Source: Fibrobacter sp. (GTDB taxonomy: Bacteria; Fibrobacterota; Fibrobacteria; Fibrobacterales; Fibrobacteraceae). From it: DNA of 40,297 bases. This document shows positions 16,219-24,184 of the stretch, one piece after another; positions within the stretch are counted from its first letter, which is position 1, and every line of letters begins with the position of its first letter. The stretch is taken from the NCBI GenBank assembly GCA_024398935.1, contig JAKSIH010000026.1:1-40297 (forward strand), given 5' to 3'. The notes beneath the pieces are model-generated. The model was not told the DNA's origin and ran no database searches. It was given only the letters and a program-made list of their open reading frames with translations. Position numbers and translations under genes: made by a program.

Positions 16219-17544
16219 CTAACCACGTTTAAAGGTAGCGCTTGTCACCCGGTTGCGGCCACCCTGCTTGGAAGCATAAAGAGCCTTGTCAGCTCGCTCG
16301 AACAGGCGCTTCGGGTCCTCACCCGCAATCATCTCGGCAACGCCGAAGGAGCATGTCACCTGCTGCTGCTTGATCAGCTGGGCATTTTCAATCGCCATGC
16401 GAAGCTTTTCGGCAAGGAACTGGGCATTCTGGATGGGGGTGTCGCCGCAGAGGATTACAAATTCTTCACCACCCCAGCGGACAAGGGCGTCCGTATTGCG
16501 GATCTTGCTCTGGATGAGCTTCGTCAGGTTCACCAGAACCTCATCACCCACATTATGGCCGTAGGTATCGTTAATATGCTTGAAGAAGTCGATATCCAGG
16601 ATCACGAAGGAGACCGGACATCCATTCTTGCTCAGGTTCTCCTGTTCGCGGAGCAGCACGCTACTAAAGCCAGCTCTGTTCAGACAGCCCGTAAGCGGGT
16701 CTTCCTTACTGGACTTCTCGTATTCGGACTTCTCGATTTCCAATGCCAACAGGTTCTTTTCAAGTTCCTCACGTTTCTTCTTGTTGGCGGCACGTTCACG
16801 ACTGTAATCAAAGAAGCGGATAATCAGGATGATCAGGAAGGTAACGAACCACATGACCACCAGGGCGGTAACCAGTTTTTCCCTGGGAATGGTCTTACCC
16901 TTAAAGCGAAGGCCCTTGATTTCCATGGTTCCGTAACCAAGAGGGGCATTGGTACCCGTCTGGATTTCCACCAGGGGGACATTGCTGATATCCACATGCG
17001 CATGATGGACATTGATGTTGTTCTGTGCGACCCACCAGCCAGCCACTCGGAATTCACGAGGGACAAAGATTGCCGGATAGGTTTCTTCCAGAGGGAAAAA
17101 CTCCAGCTCGTTGAACTTGAGGGTGGTCTCCTGACCGGCAACCGAGTAGGCTTCGCTAAAGTTGCGGAGATAAAGACGGACAGAGCCTTCGCCACGAGGC
17201 TTCAGCCACACAAAGATGCTATCGTACTTGGACAGGTCCAGTCCCTTGGTCTTACCATCCCCCAGAAGGATCTTCACGCTGACATAGGGATAGGCATAGC
17301 CCTCCTTCAGTTCGTAATCCACCACGATGGAGGAATCCGTCTTGCTCATCTTGACAACAGAGGAGCCCCCATCGGCAGAATCGGAAGTAGCCTGAAAGTA
17401 GGGATACTCCGGCAGCATAATATCCTTAACTTCGTTCAGCCCGTGGTTATAGGCCAAAAGCGCTATGGCCGTAATGGCCAAAAGCACGAAAATAAGAATA
17501 TTCATTCTGAATAGAGCGTAAATCTTTTCGATAAGCCTAGACAT
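16219..17544 (-). CDS. Membrane diguanylate cyclase with periplasmic carbohydrate-binding-like sensor
   Basis: 441 residues. Membrane helices at about 14-32 and 225-244 bracket a periplasmic domain of ~190 residues. That domain (SKYDSIFVWLKPRGEGSVRL, FRVAGWWVAQNN, VDISNVPLVEIQTG, MEIKGLRFKGK) looks like a CBM11/CIA30-type beta-sandwich. A coiled segment (about 250-280) leads to the GGDEF domain. The active loop is GGEEF at 358-362, and the product-inhibition I-site RNTD sits at 349-352, five residues before it. Other catalytic-domain features are DPLTGCLNRAGF and DIDFFKHINDTYGHNVGDEVL. It should make c-di-GMP from two GTP with product inhibition. The sensor call is inference. Its ATG is preceded by an AT-rich stretch with TATATT (17575-17590), a likely promoter. 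Confidence 0.88.
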   Translation of the reverse strand: MSRLIEKIYALFRMNILIFVLLAITAIALLAYNHGLNEVKDIMLPEYPYFQATSDSADGGSSVVKMSKTDSSIVVDYELKEGYAYPYVSVKILLGDGKTKGLDLSKYDSIFVWLKPRGEGSVRLYLRNFSEAYSVAGQETTLKFNELEFFPLEETYPAIFVPREFRVAGWWVAQNNINVHHAHVDISNVPLVEIQTGTNAPLGYGTMEIKGLRFKGKTIPREKLVTALVVMWFVTFLIILIIRFFDYSRERAANKKKREELEKNLLALEIEKSEYEKSSKEDPLTGCLNRAGFSSVLLREQENLSKNGCPVSFVILDIDFFKHINDTYGHNVGDEVLVNLTKLIQSKIRNTDALVRWGGEEFVILCGDTPIQNAQFLAEKLRMAIENAQLIKQQQVTCSFGVAEMIAGEDPKRLFERADKALYASKQGGRNRVTSATFKRG

Positions 17545-17600
17545 AGAGAAAAACCCTAATTGTTCAAATAACCCATTTTAAATATATAAAAAAGGGGGAA

Positions 17601-18683
17601 CTAACGGTTCATCCACTTTCCGAGGCGACCGACAATAGGACGTAGTGTACCGGCCAGGTCCTGCTGGGAACGTTCCGTAGGATGGCCGTGAAGCCCCCTA
17701 TTTTCCGTATGTACCTCCACAAATTCCAGGTCGGAATTTCCAGCCGCCTTTTCTTCGTCAAAAATGGACTTTACCACAGGAGTCAAGTCGTCATTGGGCC
17801 AAATTTTGGTGGAAACCAGCAAGAACTTTACACCGGGATGCCTGGAGCGAAGGTCAGTAAGCATTTCACGGTAGGATTTTTTAAACTCGTCCTTGTCACC
17901 ATAGGGAGGATTCCCCTGAAAATCGTTGATTCCCACAAAAACGACAATCACCTGAGGATGGAACTGTTCAAAATTCCAGTACATGGAGGGGTTTTCGGCA
18001 GTTTTCGCCACATCTTCCGGGGCAAAGCCGGGAACTGTAAACTTATAGAGACGGGGAATCTTCCATTCGGGAACGATATTGTCGTAATTGCGAACTATGC
18101 CGCGACCGCTAAAAGCATTCACCTGGAAATCGGCCTTATAGCCGTCGGCCAAAAGGAACGCATAGCTCTTGGAGGCGTTGGTCGTCTCGAAGACGTGGTC
18201 TTGCTGATCGTTCACGTCACCTTCCACGCCGTAACCTACGGTAAAGGAGTCTCCGATGAATTCTATGCGACGGTCTGCAAACTTCGGCGGTTCCTGGAAC
18301 GAGCCCTTGGCATCCAGAGATATGCGATGGAGAATGGCGCCGCCAGGGTTACTTTCGCTAATCTTGATCAGACGATAGCGGTGGGACTTCTTATCACCTG
18401 CCAACTTGATCCGCTTTACGGACTTCCGATCGACGACAAAGACTTCGAGAGTCTTTCCATCCTGATCCAGACGCCAGCGGGACCGCCCCTCCAGTTCAAT
18501 TTCCAGCATCTTCGCAGTTGCATTGAACTGCACCATGGCAGCAGGGGCGCTGGTGCGACTAAATTCGGCAGCATGGTCCCAGCGGCCACTAAACAGGAAT
18601 TGCTTGGCATCGAACACCTTGGAAACCTCCGCGCTAAAAGCGCTCACCGCAAGAGCGGCACAGATAAAAAACTTTCTAATCAT
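17601..18683 (-). CDS. Secreted SGNH esterase, carbohydrate esterase family 2-like
   Basis: 360 residues. A signal peptide (FFICAALAVSAFSA) is followed by an N-terminal beta-rich domain (about 20-130) and a C-terminal SGNH hydrolase. The nucleophile is S146 in FIGDSFTVGYG; the Asn block is VVFVGINDFQGN; the catalytic His lies in GLHGHPTERS near residue 334. The beta-sandwich plus SGNH order is the layout of CE2 acetyl esterases, which remove acetyl groups from hemicellulose sugars. The start has AGAAAG upstream. The divergent cytochrome gene is 100 nt away. The exact substrate is not determined; a related lipase-like esterase cannot be excluded. Confidence 0.8.
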   Translation of the reverse strand: MIRKFFICAALAVSAFSAEVSKVFDAKQFLFSGRWDHAAEFSRTSAPAAMVQFNATAKMLEIELEGRSRWRLDQDGKTLEVFVVDRKSVKRIKLAGDKKSHRYRLIKISESNPGGAILHRISLDAKGSFQEPPKFADRRIEFIGDSFTVGYGVEGDVNDQQDHVFETTNASKSYAFLLADGYKADFQVNAFSGRGIVRNYDNIVPEWKIPRLYKFTVPGFAPEDVAKTAENPSMYWNFEQFHPQVIVVFVGINDFQGNPPYGDKDEFKKSYREMLTDLRSRHPGVKFLLVSTKIWPNDDLTPVVKSIFDEEKAAGNSDLEFVEVHTENRGLHGHPTERSQQDLAGTLRPIVGRLGKWMNR

Positions 18684-18783
18684 ACTTTCTAATTATAGAA
18701 AAAATGAAAATTCTTTCAGCAGGACCACATTTTCCCGGAGAAAAAAGGATTCATTTTCCGTTCTTTTTCTAGATTCAGAATTG
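18684..18783. promoter_or_regulatory. Divergent promoter region between esterase and cytochrome genes
   Basis: A 100-nt AT-rich gap separates two genes transcribed away from each other, so both promoters should lie here. AATTATAGAAAAAATG near the esterase end and GTTCTTTTTCTAGATTCAGA near the cytochrome end are AT-rich candidates. No confident -35/-10 pair or operator palindrome was found. Confidence 0.4.
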
Positions 18784-19278
18784 ATGAAAGTTCCCTCAAA
18801 ATTTCTCTGCGGATTAGCCTTGGCAAGCTACGCCTTTCTACTTGGCGTAAGCGCCTTTGCACAGACATCGCAGGAGAACCCCGCCGCAAAGGAAAACCCA
18901 GCACGGGAAGACCTTTCCAAAATGGCGCCCGCCCCCGGTTCTCAAGGGGACACCCTTACTAGGGAAGACGCCCGCATGGCACTTCTTGTCTACAAACTGC
19001 TGGACTCCAACGGAAAGATCAAGGGCGCCAATCTGGAACGGGGCGCAAGACTGTTCTACCAGAATTGCAGGCCATGCCACGGCGAAGATGGCCGGAGGGT
19101 AAACTTCGAGCCCATGGGCAAGCCCGCCTACATCGGGCAACGCGCCCGGGAGGAAATGCCCACTTTCTGGCACCAGATGAATTTCGGGGACGAGGAACGG
19201 GGCATGGAACCCTACATCGACGAAATCCCCCTAGAGGATATGATCGACATCGCAGGCTACGCCCAAACTTTACCCTAA
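18784..19278 (+). CDS. Secreted monohaem c-type cytochrome
   Basis: 164 residues from the ATG at 18784; reading further upstream gives no signal peptide. The signal peptide is FLCGLALASYAFLLGVSAFA, cleaved near residue 26. A Pro/Ala/Glu-rich spacer follows, then a class I-like cytochrome c domain. The haem site is CRPCH at residues 95-99 (C95, C98, H99), preceded by LERGARLFYQN as in small cytochromes. A distal Met ligand is plausible in RGMEPYIDEIPLEDMIDIAGY, which mirrors the common MPPF...LSDEEI...AAY ending. It would carry electrons in the periplasm. An anaerobic fibre degrader with a c-type cytochrome is noteworthy, and no redox partner gene is nearby. Confidence 0.8.
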   Translation: MKVPSKFLCGLALASYAFLLGVSAFAQTSQENPAAKENPAREDLSKMAPAPGSQGDTLTREDARMALLVYKLLDSNGKIKGANLERGARLFYQNCRPCHGEDGRRVNFEPMGKPAYIGQRAREEMPTFWHQMNFGDEERGMEPYIDEIPLEDMIDIAGYAQTLP

Positions 19279-19298
19279 TATGATGCAGGGGGGGGATA

Positions 19299-19502
19299 TG
19301 ACGCAAAGGGGGCAAGCCCCCTCTGGACTCCCCCATAAAACATCTGCGCCTTCACGAACGCAAGCGTTCGTTCCGCTTGATGTTTTATGTTTGAGGGGCG
19401 CTAAAGCGCCGCCTCAAACTAAAAATAGACCGGCCAACAAGCGGAGCCTGGCACGCCGTGGATATTTTTCCGGGGGTCCAGGGGGTGGAACCCCTTGCGT
19501 CA
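19299..19502. repeat. Inverted-repeat element with nested palindromes between convergent genes
   Basis: The outer arms begin TGACGCAA (19299-19306) and end TTGCGTCA (19495-19502). Beyond that both arms continue as G-run, C-run and TGGAC-C-run sequences over ~33 bp with a few mismatches. Inside are GGGGGC-AA-GCCCCC, CATAAAACATC/GATGTTTTATG (19334-19344/19379-19389), ACGAACGC-AA-GCGTTCGT (19354-19371), and GTTTGAGG/CCTCAAAC with GGCGC-TAAA-GCGCC (19389-19419). It covers the whole gap between the stops at 19278 and 19504. Just before it, 19279-19295 (TGATGCAGGGGG) is an imperfect copy of the left terminus. It may be a MITE-like insertion acting as a bidirectional terminator. Confidence 0.7.
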
Positions 19503-19503
19503 T

Positions 19504-21387
19504 TTAAAGTTCCTTCTTACCTATGACCTTGATTTCCTGGATAAAGGACAGGTCCAGGCTAGACTTTGCTTCCTGGCCATAGACCTGGATTTCCAGCGTC
19601 TGGGGAGGCTTAGCCAAACGCAAGGCATGGACGAAGAAAATCTTCTCCTCAACCTTAGCAGTGCGCTTTGCAGGATCCTTGATCTTTGCCCCCACCAGAG
19701 TACCAACAGTCTTTGCATAGCGCAAAACCTTCACCAAGTCAAACATGGCTAACTGCTGGTAGTTGCTGCCGTACTTGGTCGAATTAAGCGCCGTCTGGAT
19801 AGCACCCTCATCGGCATTATCCTTCAGTTCATAATCCGGAGCCTTCGCCTCGGGCCATGCAACAGAGAAATCTTTACGCCATTCTTCAGTCGGGGCAGGA
19901 GTTCGCTGGACTTCCATCTTTTCCACAAAAGGATTAAACCCGTAATTTTCCAGGATTTCAAAGGCGAAGTGTTCCAGTTCCGGCTTCAGGATAAATCCAT
20001 AGCCAGGGATGTACTCCTCCGTGCAATCCATAAAATGAGGAAAGCGAGAAAGCTCTGTAAGAATTTTCAGGTCCTCGATCTTTAGCAACCGAACCGTCTG
20101 AACCCTAGCCCCATAGAAAGAGGAATTCCATTCAGCAATAGTTGAAGCCACATTGACAGGCGGCTTGATCCAGCTCTTGAAATGTTCTATTTCAGATTCC
20201 GGCAAACCATTTTTCAAGCCATTAATGTAGGATTCCCGATTCAGGTTGAAACGCAGGAACACTTCGTCATTTTCAGCCTTGGAAAGACAGGCAAGGGCAA
20301 AGAGTACCCGGGGGGATGTTCCCGTGGAGGCAATCAGTTCAAAGTTCGGCAGGCAGGAAATATTCTGTTCCGGAATAGACGCAATTGAACTCTGGATCCA
20401 ATCTACACCAGACTGATCCAGCACCACGGTCTCAATTTTACCATGCGCAACACTAACCTTTACAAGTCCCAGGAGCCACAGTTCACGAAGAGGACGGGGC
20501 AGATAATCCCAGGCCATCTCCTTGTTCTTCTCCAGTAGCCGGGATGCAGGATCCATTACCCAGAAAAGGTAGGACGCATCCAGCGCAAACTTAGGTTCCC
20601 TCAATTCCTTCAGGAGACGGACACAATGGTCCCGATCTCCGCGGAAGCGTTCCTTCACCCACCAGGACACAATATCCTGATGCAGGCGGAATCCGTTCTT
20701 GCGGATAAACTCCAGAGCCTTCTCGGAAGGAACCAGGCAGGAATCCTCCTGTTCCAGCCAGCCATTTTCCGTAAGGAATAAAAAGATCAGGGACAATTCA
20801 TTTTCGGCAGCCTTCTCCGACAATAGTTTCGCAGCAGTCAATGCTTCCAGGCAAATCTGGACACTACGCCTATGAAGGGAATTATTGGTATTGACCTTCA
20901 GTTCCTTTCGCATGGCAAAGGAGAGCACCAGGCAAATATGCCAGTCCAGTAAATTACTGAAAGACTGGTAAAGCTTGGCCTTGGGAACTTCCTCTTCCTG
21001 CGGAATTTCGAAACACCCGGCAAAATCGGTAAAGCCATAATATACGGCGCTTCCCGAAGACTGGGTACGCCAGGCCAAAAATTCCCTGCACACGGTAAGC
21101 AGGAAATCCTGCAGGAGACGGTGTTCACCTACGGGTACCGTAAGTCGAAGTTCATTAAAGCTCAGGCCCCTGGATCCACTATGGTAGAGCAGGTTCATGC
21201 AGCGACGCTGCCAAGGCTTCATCTTGGAGAACAAATCTTTTACACGATTCCTGTCGTTATAGAAAGACAGTGCCTCAGACTGAATCAAGGCGTTGTTCAG
21301 GAGTCCCTTATGCCCATAGGCCTTCGCATGCGCATTGCGAAGGAGCGGTTTGGACATCCCATCAAAAAATGAATTTAAATCAAACAT
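19504..21387 (-). CDS. Helicase-associated (Helicase_C_3/XPB-like) domain protein
   Basis: 627 residues with no signal peptide. The N-terminal ~330 residues are helical, winged-helix-like repeats (RCMNLLYHSGSRGLSFNELR). Then comes ISCLPNFELIASTGTSPRVL, followed by LNRESYINGLKNGLPESEIEHF and PPVNVASTIAEWNSSF, which matches the 'helicase conserved C-terminal' (PF13625) pattern seen in proteins beside XPB helicases. No Walker motifs are present, so it is not itself a helicase. The start has AGGAT upstream. It lies 60 nt after the DinG-type gene and is the last member of the long minus-strand run, so a role in DNA repair with the DinG protein is plausible but unproven. Confidence 0.7.
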   Translation of the reverse strand: MFDLNSFFDGMSKPLLRNAHAKAYGHKGLLNNALIQSEALSFYNDRNRVKDLFSKMKPWQRRCMNLLYHSGSRGLSFNELRLTVPVGEHRLLQDFLLTVCREFLAWRTQSSGSAVYYGFTDFAGCFEIPQEEEVPKAKLYQSFSNLLDWHICLVLSFAMRKELKVNTNNSLHRRSVQICLEALTAAKLLSEKAAENELSLIFLFLTENGWLEQEDSCLVPSEKALEFIRKNGFRLHQDIVSWWVKERFRGDRDHCVRLLKELREPKFALDASYLFWVMDPASRLLEKNKEMAWDYLPRPLRELWLLGLVKVSVAHGKIETVVLDQSGVDWIQSSIASIPEQNISCLPNFELIASTGTSPRVLFALACLSKAENDEVFLRFNLNRESYINGLKNGLPESEIEHFKSWIKPPVNVASTIAEWNSSFYGARVQTVRLLKIEDLKILTELSRFPHFMDCTEEYIPGYGFILKPELEHFAFEILENYGFNPFVEKMEVQRTPAPTEEWRKDFSVAWPEAKAPDYELKDNADEGAIQTALNSTKYGSNYQQLAMFDLVKVLRYAKTVGTLVGAKIKDPAKRTAKVEEKIFFVHALRLAKPPQTLEIQVYGQEAKSSLDLSFIQEIKVIGKKEL

Positions 21388-21447
21388 CTAACATCCTAAA
21401 CTAAGGGTGCCAAATTTAGAAAATTCTGTCCGACATCTTTGAATAGG

Positions 21448-24165
21448 CTATAGAAAGCGCTTTATATCTTCCACACTTCCAGCAACTTTCTGCTTCATGT
21501 TCCAGATTTTGCTGAAGGATTTTCCGTAATGTTCCAGAACGACACGGCTATCCAAAATCAGGATCTTTCCGGAATCCTCGTCGGAACGGATCAGGCGCCC
21601 CAGCCCCTGGCGAAGTTCCATATAGGCTTCCGGCACAAAATAATCCTTAAAGGAATTCAGGCCTTCTGCCTTCATCTTATTCGTAATGCCTGCAACCAGG
21701 GGGTCCATGGGATTCGGGAATGGAAGCTTTGGGATGACCAAAAGCTTTAAGGCATCGCCAGGAAAATCGACGCCTTCCCACAGGCTCTGGCAACCCAGAA
21801 GGCAAGCCCCTCGTTCCTTGCGGAACATGGCAACGAGACCATCCAGGGAACCATCCACATTTTGACAAAGCAGCAGCTTGCCCCGTTCAGCATAAAGGGG
21901 AGCAAGAACCGCCTGGGCCTTCAGCATGGCGGAAATGCTGGTAAAGAGCACCATTGTATTTTCGGAAACATCCGGAAGGACGCTTGCAAGAACATCGTTT
22001 AGTGCATCGTTGTATTCTGCGACAGAGGGCTTGGGCAGGAATTTCGCCACCATGACGGACTGACGAGAATCCCTATTGGAAGATTCACCGTATACACGAA
22101 GGAAGGGACTCCTGTTTCCTTCCAGGGTATCCATGCCCATTTTATGGACAAAGTATGTCAGGTCTCCCTGCACGGCGAGGGTTGCAGAAGTGAATGTCGC
22201 AGACTTGATCCAGGGATAGAACTTTTCCTTCCAGACATTGCCGGGGCTTAGGGGATTTGCATGCAGCTTGATTGTATGGGGGTTGAAAGGCTCTTCCATA
22301 TAGAACACCCAGCCTTCGCGGGACGACTTTGTCAGGAATTCGAAGTCCTGGACAAAACGGGAGAGTTCCGTCATGCGACCGCCTAGGTCGTTGACCAGGC
22401 CACCCACGTTTTCCACCTTGGAGGATCGTACTGCTGCAAACAGCTGTTCCGAATACTTGATGGCCTTCTGGCTCTGATCCAGAAACGCGGAGGGATCCGC
22501 GTCATACTCCGCCATGATGCTTCCGGCATAAACAAACCCGTTTTTATTTTTCTGCTTGGTCAGTTTTTTCCCGATCTTCATGAAGAATCGGTGGAGGCAT
22601 TTTTCCGTCTCGGAAAGCGCTTCGCCCAGATTGGCGCAAAGTTCATGCAGTTCTGTCTGCTCTGCGGGAATGCGGGCGGTAATTTCAGACAGCAATCCAT
22701 CCTGGCGGTTGCGGGAAGGAAGAACGGTCTTCAGGGCATTGCGGAGTCCGAAGAAGGAAACGGTCCTCCCCAAGGACTGGCTGCTAATTTCCGGCAGGCG
22801 ATGGGCTTCGTCAAATACGATATGTTCATAAAGAGGAAGAAGGGCAAAGTCCAGAGACATGTCCGAAAGGAAAAGGGAATGATTCACCAGCAGCAAGTTG
22901 GAATTCATGGCGCGACGCTTTGCGGCAAGTGCCGGGCAATGGGCATAGTGAGGGCACTTCTCCCCAAGGCAGGACTTTGCAGAGCTCGCCATCTTCGACC
23001 AGAGAACTCTGTTGCGGCCCTGACTGAAGGATGTGCACTCATTGACATCACCGGAAGTCGTCGTGTAGACCCAGGGAACAATAGCCATAAAGGAATCCCT
23101 TTCCTCGGGAAGCAAAAGCTTGCTGGGAGATTCCAGAAGTTCCTCGAACTTTCGGACGCACAGATAGTTTTCGCGGCCCTTCAGGATGGCGGGTTTCAAC
23201 TTTCCCTGATAGAGATCCGCAATCATGGGAATGTCATGGTTCCATAGCTGTTCCTGCAAGGTGCGGGTGGCGGTGCTTATGACAACCCGTTCTCCGGCAA
23301 CAGCCTTGTTGGCTGCAGCCACCAGATAGGCAAGAGACTTGCCGGATCCCGTAGGAGCCTCCATCACGCAAAGACCACCCTTGTGCATGTTGCGTTCAAC
23401 AACGGATGCGAAATCCTGCTGGCTTGCACGGACCTGGAAATTTTCAATGTGAGACGACAGAAGCCCATTTTCCTTAAAGAATTCACTGACACGAGGGGCC
23501 TTATCCTTTGCAGAGACCGTCTCCATCGGGACTACAGGGAAACAGTAATCCTTCTTGCCAAGAACATTTTCCGTTGCCGGCCAAATGCTGTCCCAGCTGG
23601 ACTCTCTGGCTATTTTTCCAAGAGCATCCAGGAGCCAGCTATCGGAAGAGGCTATTTTCTGCAGTGCCATGACAAATAGACGACCACAGGCATCTGCATC
23701 CGGCAAGGCGCGATGGGCTCGGCTTCTCGGGATGTTCAATTCCTGTACCAGAGTGTCCAGGCGATGATTCGGAATGTTCTGGTAGGCAATGCGGGAAACC
23801 GTCAGGGAATCCCAAACCTTATGGTTTTCAAAAGAAACACCGACCTTCTGGAAAGTCTGTGTCAGGAACTTGGAATCAAAATTAGCGTTATGGGCAACAA
23901 TGGGATCGTCGCCGATAAATGCATAAATCTTCTGAGCCAAGGCGGAGAACGGTTCTGCAGATTCAATGTCCGCCTTACTGATGCCGGTCAGATTTTCAAT
24001 GAAAGGACGAAGTTCTGCCGAGGTTGGCTTTACCAGATAATCTACCGCTTCACCAGGTTCTCCATTTTCAAAACGGACCAGAGCGACTTCGATAATTTCA
24101 TCTTTTTCAAAATCAAGACCAGTGGTTTCCAGATCTATAGCAACAAAGGCGGGAATCTTTTCCAT
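21448..24165 (-). CDS. dinG: DinG-family helicase fused to a DnaQ-like 3'-5' exonuclease
   Basis: 905 residues. An N-terminal DEDDh exonuclease (about 1-180) has AIDLETTG (D11, E13), HNANFDSKF and HRALPDADA. The XPD/DinG superfamily 2 helicase follows, with Walker A EAPTGSGKS (P-loop 271-277) and DEAH at 452-455. Between them C336, C399, C404 and C410 have the C-x4-C-x5-C spacing of the iron-sulfur domain of E. coli DinG and XPD. Late motifs are CLLGCQSLWEGVDFPGDAL and MELRQGLGRLIRSDEDSG (motif VI). The exonuclease fusion is typical of Gram-positive DinG, which usually lacks the cluster cysteines. Here both are present. Expected role: unwinding 5' overhangs, R-loops or D-loops. The start has AAGAGGAACG upstream. 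Confidence 0.92.
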   Translation of the reverse strand: MEKIPAFVAIDLETTGLDFEKDEIIEVALVRFENGEPGEAVDYLVKPTSAELRPFIENLTGISKADIESAEPFSALAQKIYAFIGDDPIVAHNANFDSKFLTQTFQKVGVSFENHKVWDSLTVSRIAYQNIPNHRLDTLVQELNIPRSRAHRALPDADACGRLFVMALQKIASSDSWLLDALGKIARESSWDSIWPATENVLGKKDYCFPVVPMETVSAKDKAPRVSEFFKENGLLSSHIENFQVRASQQDFASVVERNMHKGGLCVMEAPTGSGKSLAYLVAAANKAVAGERVVISTATRTLQEQLWNHDIPMIADLYQGKLKPAILKGRENYLCVRKFEELLESPSKLLLPEERDSFMAIVPWVYTTTSGDVNECTSFSQGRNRVLWSKMASSAKSCLGEKCPHYAHCPALAAKRRAMNSNLLLVNHSLFLSDMSLDFALLPLYEHIVFDEAHRLPEISSQSLGRTVSFFGLRNALKTVLPSRNRQDGLLSEITARIPAEQTELHELCANLGEALSETEKCLHRFFMKIGKKLTKQKNKNGFVYAGSIMAEYDADPSAFLDQSQKAIKYSEQLFAAVRSSKVENVGGLVNDLGGRMTELSRFVQDFEFLTKSSREGWVFYMEEPFNPHTIKLHANPLSPGNVWKEKFYPWIKSATFTSATLAVQGDLTYFVHKMGMDTLEGNRSPFLRVYGESSNRDSRQSVMVAKFLPKPSVAEYNDALNDVLASVLPDVSENTMVLFTSISAMLKAQAVLAPLYAERGKLLLCQNVDGSLDGLVAMFRKERGACLLGCQSLWEGVDFPGDALKLLVIPKLPFPNPMDPLVAGITNKMKAEGLNSFKDYFVPEAYMELRQGLGRLIRSDEDSGKILILDSRVVLEHYGKSFSKIWNMKQKVAGSVEDIKRFL

Positions 24166-24184
24166 AATCGTTCCTCTTGCAAAT

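Noticed and set aside
18523..18783. Longer N-terminus for the cytochrome gene.
   Set aside because: It would run back into the esterase gene and bury the signal peptide; the ATG at 18784 begins directly with a good export signal.
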